From: Chloroflexota bacterium
GTDB taxonomy: Bacteria; Chloroflexota; Anaerolineae; JAAYEA01
Length of the DNA stretch: 64,000 bases
Direction of reading: 5' to 3'
Assembly (NCBI GenBank): GCA_019873665.1
Contig: JAIOAV010000003.1
Span: 1,422 to 65,421 of the forward strand
A program made the position numbers and the translations under genes. Below the pieces are notes generated by a model, which saw only the letters and a list, made by a program, of their open reading frames with translations, searched no databases and was not told where the DNA came from. Position 1 is the first letter of the stretch. The number at the start of each line of letters is the position of its first letter. Below are positions 38,301 to 48,995 of this stretch, piece after piece.

Positions 38301-39103
38301 TTGCCACATGGGGCAAAGAGGGGAGCGGCAAAGGAGAGTTCCGCGAACCGCGTGGCATCGCCGTGGGCGCAGACGGGCGGATCTATGTGGCGGATACGGG
38401 AAACAAGCGCGTGCAGGTGTTTGACAGCGATGGCCGCTACCTGGCCATGTGGCAGAAGGCCGACCAACCACTTGAGGTTCCCTGGGATATCGTCATCAAC
38501 TCGCGCGGAGAAATACTGGTGCTGGATATCGGCCCTTGCTGGATCTATCGTTTCGACGCCGCGGGCCGCTATCTCGGCAAATTCGCTGGCCCAGAAGCGC
38601 GCCTTTACGCTTCTCACGGGATGAGCATAGATCGTCAGGGGAATATCTATGTGGCAGACACCGGCGGCTTTCGCCTCGTTCGCTTCAGCGCCGACGGTGT
38701 GCTGGCAGCGGAATATGGCGGTAAGGGATCTGGGCCTGGCCAACTCCTGGAGCCTACCGATGTGGCTTTCGCGTCCAATGGCGACATGTTCGTCGTTGAC
38801 AACAGCAATCAGCGCATCCAGCGCTGGGGCGCCGACGGGACCTACATCGGGGAATGGCCCATCCCGGTCGCCAATGCCTATAATGGCCCGCACTTGGTGG
38901 CGGCGGGCGATGACACCCTGTTCGTTACCGTTCCCGAACGCCATCAGATCTGGCGATACACGGCGGGCGGGGAGGTGCTAGAAGAGTACGGCGGGCCGGA
39001 TCAGTTCCGCGTGCCGACGGACCTAGCACTATCCGGCGGCTTCCTCTATGTTGCCGACACACTGCGGCATCGCATTCACAAGCTGCCGATCCTCACACCA
39101 TAG
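35348..39103 (+). CDS. Paralogous GT39-like glycosyltransferase with two PA14 domains and an NHL propeller
   Basis: The 1251-residue paralogue of the preceding gene lies 13 bases downstream. The GT-C part has VPSGIFFDEARNGLDAIEIL with the Asp-Glu pair near residue 195. PA14 domain 1 spans about 682-800, PA14 domain 2 about 812-930 (TYRFGTESDDGSLLFIDDTL), and six NHL blades run from about 979 to the end. Shared exact words such as IPVANAYNGPH and VADTGNKRVQV show a tandem duplication. The start is a GTG with GCGGAGG at 35336-35342. The substrate and acceptor are unknown. Confidence 0.88.
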   Translation: MSEIERPQTEGPRTMSAGLGPQAVMASLLLGFLAQGLLFLARQSEAAKRFGWITALGPWLALLLYAASSLLIAIGARREHVAEEESAASADVPLRPLDLAAPLSAILAAGAAITLFRGDTPRAPVWGLAALSLAAIVWSCARLHRQSSLCQERAHATVAAWEVIGMLLILLLAAAWRTHLLDIVPSGIFFDEARNGLDAIEILERNTHPLWSDSLSGRPTLHLHLLAATFRLLGARVFSMRLVSITFGLLAITALYLLARSLFGGRAALLAAFFLAVSRYHTHYSRLVFEAGMTPFLLILGIYCMWRALRQRRWLDYVLSAALISAGLYTYVSFRLLPLVVGGLVLYRLVGERCFLRRHLPGLLLFTAVSALLLIPLARFALDEPARFFSRYHEVALLNEVQQAGSIRPVVKNAVGYLTMFNYRGDENRVLNLPGEPGLSFVASVLFVLGVALSIARWRDARYALPLIWLLVALLPGALTHSIETPHSTRVLAALPAACLLAGLALHEIWCTLRGSVASAPTARWRTWGAAAAVGLALIVTAVVDYRAYFVRQRDNPHNYYGFEPGANRVGRLVAQWHDDYDIIVSPTYAYVYPEDSIVRFVAWNAREDGRGYQALDYVRDIPYREDTGRGIAYILEPGCRLLTSLLHQFYPQGVLEEHLDPFRGVLFLTFRVSAEDIHAARGLQGSFYLTDSDTTPAATRRDFQAELSWNSEAAPLALPYRAEWRGSLYIPAYAPYTFDAETSGEVELLLDGEVIPFGRETSLPKGMHDIQIIYRPAAGMDALQIFWRAPHLPRQVIPGNALCPVPASPSGLEGMYYRSLEWEGPPASVQLDPLIFPNHFMLEGIFSISWRGQLHITEGGTYRFGTESDDGSLLFIDDTLVVDNSGIHGAQYREGAINLEPGWHDIVIKYQQDGGGMALSVFWTPPGGQRVRLPESALRYPIGDWGQDVSLAPLPAPSEQAAVPFTPTGTPLQKPVALSLGDPVATWGKEGSGKGEFREPRGIAVGADGRIYVADTGNKRVQVFDSDGRYLAMWQKADQPLEVPWDIVINSRGEILVLDIGPCWIYRFDAAGRYLGKFAGPEARLYASHGMSIDRQGNIYVADTGGFRLVRFSADGVLAAEYGGKGSGPGQLLEPTDVAFASNGDMFVVDNSNQRIQRWGADGTYIGEWPIPVANAYNGPHLVAAGDDTLFVTVPERHQIWRYTAGGEVLEEYGGPDQFRVPTDLALSGGFLYVADTLRHRIHKLPILTP

Positions 39104-39142
39104 CACACACGCCGATTACACTGTCCGGCCGCTCGCCACTGC

Positions 39143-39805
39143 CTAGAACAGCCATCCGTTGAGCAGGTAGAAGAGCAGTTTTTGATATTCGCCTGTAACG
39201 GCAAGAAAGGCGCGTTCCGTCCTCCACCAGCGCCGCGCGTCAAACCATGCCGTCGGGCACGGGCTGTAAAGAATCGCGATGCCACTGGCCTGATATACCA
39301 GATTGAAGGTCAGCGCGGCGCGGCGCATGTGATACGGATCGCTGACAACGATCGCCGAGCGCGCGCCCAGCGCCGCCAGCAACTTCCGGGACGCGACCGC
39401 CTCATCACGAGTGCTGGTCGTCTCCGGCAACATGCGGATGGCATCTGCCGGCACTCCCAGCCGCTCTAGCTGGGACGCCGAGATCTCGGCAAAGGTGCGT
39501 GTCTCACCGGGGACGCGCACCCGCTCACCGTTGGTGATAATGAGAGGCGCCATCCCCTCCCCGTAGAGCCTTGCCGCCCACACCTCCCGCTCGCCGCTGC
39601 CGCCCCCCAGCACGATAATAGCATCGGCGGCCCGGAGCGCATCGGACATGACGAGCCACCTGCCGAGGGCCGCCAGCCACGCGGCGCGCGTCAGGAAGGC
39701 CATAACGATCAAGACCACGAGCGCGAGCAGGGAAAGGAATGCTGCGCGCCGCGACAGACAGAACAGATAGCGTCTGTCAGCAGGCGCAGAAGATGTCATT
39801 GTCAT
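39143..39805 (-). CDS. YdcF/SanA-like DUF218 membrane-anchored protein
   Basis: The 220-residue protein has one hydrophobic N-terminal helix (about residues 17-40). A DUF218 domain follows, with ADAIIVLGGGSGEREVWAARLY and AIVVSDPYHMRRA as landmarks. DUF218 proteins (YdcF, SanA, ElyC) are linked to envelope integrity and lipid-carrier metabolism in other bacteria. The gene converges with the glycosyltransferase cluster, so an envelope role fits the context, although the exact function is unknown. Confidence 0.85.
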   Translation of the reverse strand: MTMTSSAPADRRYLFCLSRRAAFLSLLALVVLIVMAFLTRAAWLAALGRWLVMSDALRAADAIIVLGGGSGEREVWAARLYGEGMAPLIITNGERVRVPGETRTFAEISASQLERLGVPADAIRMLPETTSTRDEAVASRKLLAALGARSAIVVSDPYHMRRAALTFNLVYQASGIAILYSPCPTAWFDARRWWRTERAFLAVTGEYQKLLFYLLNGWLF

Positions 39806-39873
39806 GTCGTTCCCTCAAGATAGCACAAGCGAGGCTGGCGCCAGCCGCGCGCCCGTCACCCTTGTATGGTTCT

Positions 39874-41286
39874 CTATTCACTGCGCACCGGCATCAGGAC
39901 GTCGCGATGGATGGCGCGTGTGGCATTATCCGCATCCTGACGGCTGATCACCACCGATAGGTTGCAGTCAGACGATCCCTGGGCAACCGCGAGGATGTTG
40001 ATCCCTTCTGCGCCCAGTGCCGTAAAGATGCGCCCGGCCATGCCCGGCGTGTGACACATGCCCGACCCGATAACCGCCATAATGGCCACATCATCTACGC
40101 TGCTGATGCGCTCGACGTTGCGCCGCGCGATCTCCAGCTCGAGCTCCTGCCGCAACGAGGCAAGCACCGTCTGCGACCGCGCAGCGGGCACCACGAAGCA
40201 GATGTTCTGCTCCGATGAAGATTGGGAGATCATGAGCACGTTTACACCTCGACGGGCCACAGCGGCAAAGGTGCGCGCGGCAATGCCGGGCACGCCGAGC
40301 ATCCCACGTCCCTCCACCGTGATCAGGCTCAAGTCTTTGATCTGGGTCACCGCCTTGGCCGCACTATTGGCAGAGGACAATGTATGCACCAACAAGGTGC
40401 CCGGATGCTTGTGATTGAAGGTGTTCACGATACGCAGCGGAATGCCCAACTCTGCCGCAGGCATGACCGTCTTGGGATGCAGCACTTTGGCGCCAAAGTA
40501 GGAGAGCTCCGCCGCCTCGCGGAAGGTTACCTCCGGCAGCGTCTGCGCCTCTGGCACGATACGCGGATCCGCAGTCAAGATGCCATCAACGTCCGTCCAG
40601 ATCTGGATCTCGTCCGCCTTGAGCACCGCGCCCAGGATAGCCGCCGTGTAATCGCTGCCGCCGCGACCCAGTGTGGTGATCACGCCCTCCTTAGTTGCCC
40701 CCATAAAGCCGGTAACCACCGGAATGCACCCACGCCTAAGCATCGGCACCAGGGTCGCCTGCACTCGGGCCTGCGTTTCATCCATCAACGGCGTCGCCTC
40801 GCCAAAGTTGTCGTCTGTCACGACCAACGAGGTCGCCTCAACCGGCTGGGATTTGAGCCCGGCAGTGGAGAGCGCGCCCGCGAGCATAGCAACGGAGAGG
40901 CGCTCACCAAGCGAAGAGATGAGGTCTAGCCCGCGTGGCGTGAGCTCGCGCAGGATGGCTACGCTGCGACACCAGCGCTCCAGATCATACAGCCGATCCT
41001 CGATCAGGCTGCAGACATCCAGGCGGATCTTGGGATCCAGCTCCAACGCCGCGACGGTCTCCAGATGCCGGCTGAGCAGTTCCGCTTTGATACGCTGATA
41101 CGTCTCGTGTTCACCTCTGGCGGCGGCCTGAGCACAGGCGATCAGTTTGTTCGTAACCCCACTCATTGCGGACACCACGACGACGATCTCGCGATCCTTG
41201 GCGTAGGCCTCCTGGACGATCTGAACCACTTGTGCAAAGCATTTAGCATCACCGACTGACGACCCACCGAATTTCATCACCAACAT
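39874..41286 (-). CDS. lysC: Aspartate kinase
   Basis: The 470-residue enzyme phosphorylates L-aspartate, the first step to Lys, Thr and Met. MLVMKFGGSSVGDAKCF is the kinase-domain start and GRGGSDYTAAILGA the substrate loop. Two C-terminal ACT domains follow from about residue 310 (GMLGVPGIAARTFAAVARRG, GRIFTALGAEGINILAVAQG), so allosteric feedback control is expected. AAAGGA lies about ten bases upstream of the ATG. It ends the asd-thrC-lysC run, 24 bases after thrC. Confidence 0.96.
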   Translation of the reverse strand: MLVMKFGGSSVGDAKCFAQVVQIVQEAYAKDREIVVVVSAMSGVTNKLIACAQAAARGEHETYQRIKAELLSRHLETVAALELDPKIRLDVCSLIEDRLYDLERWCRSVAILRELTPRGLDLISSLGERLSVAMLAGALSTAGLKSQPVEATSLVVTDDNFGEATPLMDETQARVQATLVPMLRRGCIPVVTGFMGATKEGVITTLGRGGSDYTAAILGAVLKADEIQIWTDVDGILTADPRIVPEAQTLPEVTFREAAELSYFGAKVLHPKTVMPAAELGIPLRIVNTFNHKHPGTLLVHTLSSANSAAKAVTQIKDLSLITVEGRGMLGVPGIAARTFAAVARRGVNVLMISQSSSEQNICFVVPAARSQTVLASLRQELELEIARRNVERISSVDDVAIMAVIGSGMCHTPGMAGRIFTALGAEGINILAVAQGSSDCNLSVVISRQDADNATRAIHRDVLMPVRSE

Positions 41287-41310
41287 CTGTAAGCGTTCCT
41301 TTCTCTTGAT

Positions 41311-43751
<2,441 letters not shown>

Positions 43752-43817
43752 CGTACTAGGCCTCCCACATATGGAATCCACCAACGCAACACCGAGCCAC
43801 CTCAGATTGAGACGCAA

Positions 43818-43845
43818 AAGGGCCAGGACGTTTATCCTGGCCCTT
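43818..43845 (-). terminator. Rho-independent terminator after the sugar isomerase gene
   Basis: An 11-bp perfect stem (AAGGGCCAGGA and its complement) with a 6-base loop is followed on the minus strand by a TTTTG tail. It separates the upstream catabolic unit from asd. Confidence 0.8.
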
Positions 43846-43897
43846 CGCCGCGCCAAAGCAACGACGTAGAAACAACGTCTGTTATGCGGTTTGCAGC

Positions 43898-44890
43898 TTA
43901 TCCTTTGCTGAATGCCGCGTCGAAAGCCACTGCCGATGGCGGAAAGTCAACCTGCTTGACAAATGCGGCGGCCTCCATCGCGCCGTGCTCACGATCCATC
44001 CCCTGATCCTCCCATTCCACCGACAGTGGCCCCTGGTAGCCGATCCGGTTGAGCGCGCGCATGATGGCCTCAAAGTCCACATCTCCCCGCCCCAGAGAGC
44101 AGAAATCCCAGCCGCGCCGGACATCGCCAAACGGCAGATAGGAGCCCAAGATGCCACTCCTGCCATCAAGATTGACCTTGACATCTTTCATGTGAACATG
44201 GAAGATGCGGTCTGGGAACGCCATGATGAACTGCGCTGGATCCACACCCTGCCATTCCAAATGGCTTGGGTCAAAGTTAAAGCCGAACTCGGGCCGGCGG
44301 TTGAGCTTCTCCAAGGCGCGCTGTGCCGAGTAGAGATCGAATGCGATCTCCGTGGGGTGCACTTCCAGCGCGAACTTGACCCCCACCTTGCCAAACTCGT
44401 CCAGAATCGGGTTCCAGCGATCCGCAAATGTCTGGAAACCGGCCTCGATCATCTCTGGCGGGATAGGCGGGAAGCTGTAGATCAGATGCCAAAGGCCAGA
44501 GCCGGTAAAGCCGTTGACCACGCTCACTCCCAGCTTCTTGGCGGCATGCGCCGTCCGCTTCACCTCTTCCGCCGCCCAGGCGCACTTTTCTGCGGGCTTG
44601 CCGCGTAGCTTGTCGGGCACCCAGTTATCGGTGCGAGGGTCGGCACCATCCAGCACGCACTGGCCGACCAGATGGGTGCTAATTGCCCACACGTTCAGGC
44701 CATACTTGGCCAAAAGCTGACGCTTCTTGTCGCAATAGTCGGGTTCGGCCAGTGCCCGTTCCACCTCAAAGTGATCGCCCCAACAGGCCAGCTCCAGCCC
44801 GTCATAGCCCCAGGAGCTCGCCTTCTTGGCCACCTCTTCCAGGGGCAGATCAGCCCATTGTCCCGTGAACAACGTAACCGGTCGTCCCAT
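43898..44890 (-). CDS. Sugar phosphate isomerase/epimerase, xylose-isomerase-like TIM barrel
   Basis: The 330-residue protein belongs to the AP_endonuc_2/IolE-like barrel superfamily. Metal-binding acidic and His residues are visible in [35 protein letters not shown] and [14 protein letters not shown]. Such enzymes isomerise or epimerise sugars, inositols or keto-sugars. GGAGG at about 44899-44903 supports the ATG. It lies 35 bases after a Gfo/Idh/MocA dehydrogenase, a common pairing in inositol or sugar degradation, so a dehydrogenation-isomerisation pair is likely. The substrate cannot be read from sequence. Confidence 0.88.
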   Translation of the reverse strand: MGRPVTLFTGQWADLPLEEVAKKASSWGYDGLELACWGDHFEVERALAEPDYCDKKRQLLAKYGLNVWAISTHLVGQCVLDGADPRTDNWVPDKLRGKPAEKCAWAAEEVKRTAHAAKKLGVSVVNGFTGSGLWHLIYSFPPIPPEMIEAGFQTFADRWNPILDEFGKVGVKFALEVHPTEIAFDLYSAQRALEKLNRRPEFGFNFDPSHLEWQGVDPAQFIMAFPDRIFHVHMKDVKVNLDGRSGILGSYLPFGDVRRGWDFCSLGRGDVDFEAIMRALNRIGYQGPLSVEWEDQGMDREHGAMEAAAFVKQVDFPPSAVAFDAAFSKG

Positions 44891-44925
44891 CGGTCATACC
44901 TCCTTGTGATGATCGTGTGGTCTCG

Positions 44926-46122
44926 CTATGGTTTTCGCCAGAGAGCCGGCGTCCACTTGCGGTCGCTGCGGGCGCTCTCAACCACCTTCTCGATGAAGAA
45001 GACGCCCTTAGCGCCATCATAGACCGTCGGAAAGTCGAGCTCGAGCGCAGTCGGCTCCCGTCCCAGCATCTTGGCGCGCATCGTGTCGGTGGCATTCATG
45101 TAGATATTGGCGAACGCCTCGATAAAGGCTTCTGGATGGCCAGATGGAATGCGAGAAGCGCGCTTCGTGGCCTCGCAGAGATAGCCGTTTCCACGTTTGA
45201 GCACTTGCTCTGGGCCGTCTGGCGGGCGGAAGTAGAGATAGTTTGGGTTCTCCTGGTGCCACTCCAGCGCCCCTTCCGTGCCATAGACGCGAATCCGCAG
45301 GTTGTTTTCCTCGCCAGGGCACACCTGAGAGGCCCAAAGGATGCCGCGTGCGCCGTTGCTGTAGCGCAACAGCACGCTCACATCGTCATCCAAAAGCCGC
45401 CCCGGCACAAAGGTTGTCAAGTCGGCGCATATCTCCTCTAGCTCTAGGCCAGTGATGTACGCTGCAAGGTTCTCGCAATGCGAGCCGATATCTCCGAGGC
45501 AACCGGCAATGCCCGCCCGCGATGGGTCAGTGCGCCATGCCGCCTGCTTCTGTCCGGTCTCCTCCAGGCGCGTCAGGAGCCATCCCTGGGGATACTCCAC
45601 CACAACCCGCTGGATCTTGCCCAGCTTGCCCTCTTGCACCATGTGGCGCGCCTGCTTCACCATCGGATAGCCGGTATAGTTGTGGGTGAGGCAGAACACC
45701 GCGCCCGTCTGCTCCACCAGCCTGATCAGTTCGTTCGCCTGTGCCGACGACACGACCATCGGCTTGTCTATCACGACATTGAAGCCCGCCTCTAGGAACG
45801 TTTTGGCCACTGGAAAGTGCATATGGTTCGGCGTAACGATGCTGACAAAGTCAATGCGCTCGCCCTCGGGCAGCTTGGCCTCAGCGTCCGCCATCTCCTG
45901 ATACGAGCCATAAATGCGCGCGTCGGCCACGTAGAGATCGCGCCCGGAAGCCTTTGACTTGGCCGGGTCGGCGGAGAATGCGCCAGCCACCAGCTCGACG
46001 CCACCGTCCATGATGGCCGGGCGTGGGTGTACAGCCCCGATAAAAGCGTCCCGTCCACCCCCCACCATCCCCATACGGAGTTTGCGATTCAGTAAAGCCT
46101 TTTCATCCTTGCCACTGACCAT
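44926..46122 (-). CDS. Gfo/Idh/MocA family NAD(P)-dependent oxidoreductase
   Basis: The 398-residue protein has an N-terminal Rossmann fold with [17 protein letters not shown] as the dinucleotide site and [21 protein letters not shown]. The Lys of VIDKPMVV corresponds to the conserved EKP motif, here DKP. The C-terminal alpha/beta domain begins near residue 150. The family oxidises sugars, inositols or their acids. AGGAGGGG directly upstream supports the ATG. The gene has its own consensus-like promoter with a palindromic operator candidate. Confidence 0.9.
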   Translation of the reverse strand: MVSGKDEKALLNRKLRMGMVGGGRDAFIGAVHPRPAIMDGGVELVAGAFSADPAKSKASGRDLYVADARIYGSYQEMADAEAKLPEGERIDFVSIVTPNHMHFPVAKTFLEAGFNVVIDKPMVVSSAQANELIRLVEQTGAVFCLTHNYTGYPMVKQARHMVQEGKLGKIQRVVVEYPQGWLLTRLEETGQKQAAWRTDPSRAGIAGCLGDIGSHCENLAAYITGLELEEICADLTTFVPGRLLDDDVSVLLRYSNGARGILWASQVCPGEENNLRIRVYGTEGALEWHQENPNYLYFRPPDGPEQVLKRGNGYLCEATKRASRIPSGHPEAFIEAFANIYMNATDTMRAKMLGREPTALELDFPTVYDGAKGVFFIEKVVESARSDRKWTPALWRKP

Positions 46123-46190
46123 GTTCCCCTCCTGATCATTTCAGATCGTTCAGCCACTCTGCTGTGAGAAGGCATGTCACGCTATCTGGT

Positions 46191-46219
46191 ATACTAACAT
46201 AAGGTATCGCCTTTGTCAA
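46191..46219 (-). promoter_or_regulatory. Promoter of the Gfo/Idh-isomerase unit
   Basis: On the minus strand there is a perfect TTGACA -35 (46214-46219), a 17-base spacer and a TAGTAT -10 (46191-46196). The predicted transcription start near 46184 leaves a leader of about 60 bases before the ATG at 46122. Confidence 0.75.
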
Positions 46220-46224
46220 AGGCG
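46208..46224. promoter_or_regulatory. Candidate operator: 17-bp perfect palindrome over the -35 box
   Basis: CGCCTTTG-T-CAAAGGCG is a perfect inverted repeat with 8-bp arms and a single central base. It fully covers the TTGACA box of the minus-strand promoter. The one-base centre makes an RNA hairpin of this size unlikely, so a repressor binding site fits better. The cognate regulator is not in the window. Confidence 0.6.
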
Positions 46225-46237
46225 CATCGCCCACCCC

Positions 46238-47308
46238 TTACTTCAGCCCACGGACGCGCGCGGCGATGTCGTCACCGACTTCAACCGTCGTGGCCTGGCC
46301 GCCGATATCAGGTGTGCGCACCGCGCCCGCGGTCAAGTTCTCCACCACCGCTTTGTCAAGCAGGGCTGCTGCCTCTGATTCGCCGAGGAAATCCATCATC
46401 ATCGCCGCACTGCGGATGGCCGCGATGGGATTGGCGATTTCCTTGCCGGCGATATCAGGCGCCGAGCCGTGTACCGGCTCAAAGAGGGATGGGTATCGGC
46501 GTTCCGGATTGATATTCGCGCTCGGCGCCAAGCCAAGGCTGCCAGTGATGGCCCCACCCAGATCGGTCAGGATATCGCCAAAGAGGTTGGAGCCGACCAC
46601 CACGTCATAGTTCTCCGGGCAACGCACCAGGTTCATCGCCATGGCATCCACATGGAACTTGTCGGTTTTGACGTCGGGGAATTCGGGGGCGATCTCGGCC
46701 AGGATGTTATCCCACATCACCATGCCATACTTTTGCGCATTAGACTTGGTGGCCATCGTCAGGCGTTTGCGGCGCTTGCGTGCTAGGTGATACGAGTAGC
46801 GCAAGATTCGCTCGACACCCTTGCGCGTGTGAACGGCGGTCTGCACGGCGATCTCGTCCGGCTGGCCCACCTTGAAGTGGCCGCCCATGTTGACGTACTC
46901 CCCCTCCGAGTTCTCGCGCACCACCATCATGTCAATATCGCCGGCTTTTTTGTTGGCGAGGGGAGAAGACACGCCCGGCAGGAGCACCGCCGGACGCAGG
47001 CACACGTACTGATCAAACCGCTGCCGCATCTGGATCAATGGTACCAAAGTGATATGATCTGGAACGTTTTGTGGGTCGCCCAGGGCGCCCAGGTAGATAA
47101 CATCGAAATCCCGCAGGATATCAAGATAGTCATCCGGCGCTACGCGGCCGGTGCGTCGCCAGTAGCGGCTACCCCAATCGAACTCGACGAATTCAAGGCG
47201 AAAACCAGCGCATACGTCCTGTAGCGCCTTCAGTGCCTTGACGCCCTCTCGAATCACATCTACCCCGATACCGTCGCCAGGGTACAACGCCACACGATAA
47301 ACCCTCAT
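46238..47308 (-). CDS. Isocitrate/isopropylmalate-family dehydrogenase, tartrate dehydrogenase-like
   Basis: The protein of about 356 residues belongs to the beta-decarboxylating dehydrogenase family. Landmarks are VALYPGDGIGVDVIREG, VVRENSEGEYVNMGGHF, TKSNAQKYGM with the catalytic Lys, and SNLFGDILTDLGGAITGSLG. The NMGG after the ENSEGEY motif and the overall layout favour tartrate/D-malate dehydrogenase over LeuB. The ATG at 47308 gives the family N-terminus; an in-frame ATG six codons upstream (47326) leaves the purine tract better placed for neither. It lies about 30 bases after the barrel-like gene, so they are probably cotranscribed. Confidence 0.88.
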   Translation of the reverse strand: MRVYRVALYPGDGIGVDVIREGVKALKALQDVCAGFRLEFVEFDWGSRYWRRTGRVAPDDYLDILRDFDVIYLGALGDPQNVPDHITLVPLIQMRQRFDQYVCLRPAVLLPGVSSPLANKKAGDIDMMVVRENSEGEYVNMGGHFKVGQPDEIAVQTAVHTRKGVERILRYSYHLARKRRKRLTMATKSNAQKYGMVMWDNILAEIAPEFPDVKTDKFHVDAMAMNLVRCPENYDVVVGSNLFGDILTDLGGAITGSLGLAPSANINPERRYPSLFEPVHGSAPDIAGKEIANPIAAIRSAAMMMDFLGESEAAALLDKAVVENLTAGAVRTPDIGGQATTVEVGDDIAARVRGLK

Positions 47309-47338
47309 CCTTCTTTTCCCTCTCATGAGATGTAAATG

Positions 47339-48814
47339 CTACTCGCCCAGTGCTGCCTTGAAACCGGCCATCAGGCGCACAAACGCGCCGTGGCGCTCGG
47401 GCCCATGACGCCGCTGCAAGGCATCGAATTCGGCCAACGCCGCTGCGAGATGCGCGCCATGCGCCAGACGTTCGGCCAGCCGCGCCAGAACGGGATGCAA
47501 AAGGCGGCGGAATGGCCCCTGGTAATAGTCCCGAAAGCCGACACGGTCCGCCCATGCGGTCGTCGCGCGGTACAGCTCGCGCGCCGCCGCGAGAGGGTCC
47601 CCACTCCGGTCCAGCACTGCATTGGCAGCAAGCGCAGCGCTCACACAATCCAACTGCATGACAAGGCTATCCAGAAAACGAGCGGGGTCGTCCAGCAACA
47701 AGCCGCTCAGGTCGCCCACACGCACGATCGGCGCGTGCGCTGCCGTCATCCGGTTTCGCGCCTCTAGAACGCGGTCCTGGTCATCGCTGCTCAGCGCACA
47801 CCATGCCTCTGCCACATGCTTGCCCATGCCGATGATCAGGCGTTCTGCGAACTCCACGACACTGGCCTCATCTGGGCGCTGGCCCTGCGCAAACTGGGCG
47901 AAGAGATATGTGCCGGGAAGCTGCAGACAGTGCGACTGAGCGTTGGCCATAACGCCGCCGGGATAGTTCGCCGGGTCGCCGGCAGGGGGAGATTGCGGCG
48001 AAAAGGCGCGGGCAATACGCGGAATGTCGCAATTCGTCAAAGGGAAGGAAGGTTCGTCTTCGATCGTGCCATAGGGAAAGTAAAGGGTGCGGTCCTGCAG
48101 GTGAATCTCGCGGATGACCTGAAAATGCTCGCGGCAGCAGGCTAACAGCCCCCACGGCTCCGGGTTCAGTTCGGCCAGGCCACGCAGCGCCTCTCGCCAG
48201 GGAGCCAGGTACGCCTCGCCCACAGGTGGAGGTTTGTCGGGGTCACGCCATCCCTGCCACATCCAGTAGTTCAGCAGAATGCCGGGACGCAGCTCACCCA
48301 AAAGCTGCCGATGATCCGCCAGGAGCTGGACGAACTCGCTCACCGATGAACCTTCATAGCCGCCGGGATCGCTGTCTATGATGGAAAAGCCATCGGCTTC
48401 ACGCAAGGGTTGGAGAAAGACCCGCCGCGTCGCTAGCAGTTTCTGTCTCGCCGCCGCATCGGCAGGGTTGATTCGCCGCTCCGTGCTAAAGTAAGGACGC
48501 TCCTCGAAGGCATAGTCCGCTGCGGCAGCGTTGCCCATCGTGTTCGCGCAGAGCACGATCCACACCGCCATGTCAAACTCGCGATGCGCCAGCTCGATCA
48601 CATGCTGCAACTTGCGCAGATGTGCCTCATCGCTCGGCGTCAGAGGTAAGGGCATCGTATCGAGCATGGGCCAGATCTGCACCAGGTTGTAGCCCAGCTT
48701 CTTGATGCCGCTCAGATAGTAGCGCCAATCATCCATATGCCAAGTTCGGGCTGCGTACGGGTGGTTGTAGCCCCAATGCATGTGAATATACATGCCCTGC
48801 ATCTTGTCCGCCAT
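47339..48814 (-). CDS. Uncharacterised probable TIM-barrel protein, possible glycoside hydrolase
   Basis: I do not recognise a named family for this 491-residue protein. It has no signal peptide or membrane segment. The first 60 residues (MYIHMHWGYNHPYAARTWHM, YLSGIKKLGYNLVQIWPML) look like the first strands and helices of a glycoside-hydrolase TIM barrel. Acidic, Trp-rich motifs such as FSIIDSDPGGYEGSS and LLNYWMWQGW resemble barrel catalytic strands. The C-terminal 180 residues are alpha-helical. CAAGGAGGTGT upstream fixes the ATG at 48814. Cotranscription with a tartrate dehydrogenase-like gene suggests use of a sugar acid or its glycoside. Confidence 0.6.
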   Translation of the reverse strand: MADKMQGMYIHMHWGYNHPYAARTWHMDDWRYYLSGIKKLGYNLVQIWPMLDTMPLPLTPSDEAHLRKLQHVIELAHREFDMAVWIVLCANTMGNAAAADYAFEERPYFSTERRINPADAAARQKLLATRRVFLQPLREADGFSIIDSDPGGYEGSSVSEFVQLLADHRQLLGELRPGILLNYWMWQGWRDPDKPPPVGEAYLAPWREALRGLAELNPEPWGLLACCREHFQVIREIHLQDRTLYFPYGTIEDEPSFPLTNCDIPRIARAFSPQSPPAGDPANYPGGVMANAQSHCLQLPGTYLFAQFAQGQRPDEASVVEFAERLIIGMGKHVAEAWCALSSDDQDRVLEARNRMTAAHAPIVRVGDLSGLLLDDPARFLDSLVMQLDCVSAALAANAVLDRSGDPLAAARELYRATTAWADRVGFRDYYQGPFRRLLHPVLARLAERLAHGAHLAAALAEFDALQRRHGPERHGAFVRLMAGFKAALGE

Positions 48815-48850
48815 GGACACACCTCCTTGCAAGGATGATCTCTTGGCGGC

Positions 48851-48859
48851 ATTGTAGCA
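48851..48859 (-). promoter_or_regulatory. Extended -10 promoter of the barrel-protein unit
   Basis: The minus strand carries TGCTACAAT, a TG-n extended -10 with TACAAT at 48851-48856. No good -35 is seen at the usual distance, as is common for extended -10 promoters. The leader would be about 30 bases. Confidence 0.5.
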
Positions 48860-48940
48860 CAAAGGGGGAGATTCGGCTATCACGGTCATGTGCGATCATA
48901 TGCGGAGCACGACGATCCATAACAGAACTATCGCGCCGAG

Positions 48941-48975
48941 GGGCGCTGCGCCGAGACTAACCCGGCGCAGCGCCC
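48941..48975 (-). terminator. GC-rich hairpin downstream of the glycyl-tRNA synthetase gene
   Basis: A 13-bp perfect stem (GGGCGCTGCGCCG and its complement) with a 9-base loop lies 20 bases past the stop at 48996. No U-tract follows on the minus strand, so termination, if any, would be non-canonical. An mRNA-stabilising structure is an alternative. Confidence 0.45.
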
Positions 48976-48995
48976 TCTCGATAGGCTGCAAGTTT

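Noticed and set aside
30707-39103. Tandem DNA repeats suggested by recurring similar words
   Set aside because: The repeats are at protein level (NHL blades and PA14 domains), with divergent codons, so they are domain repeats and not recent DNA tandem repeats.
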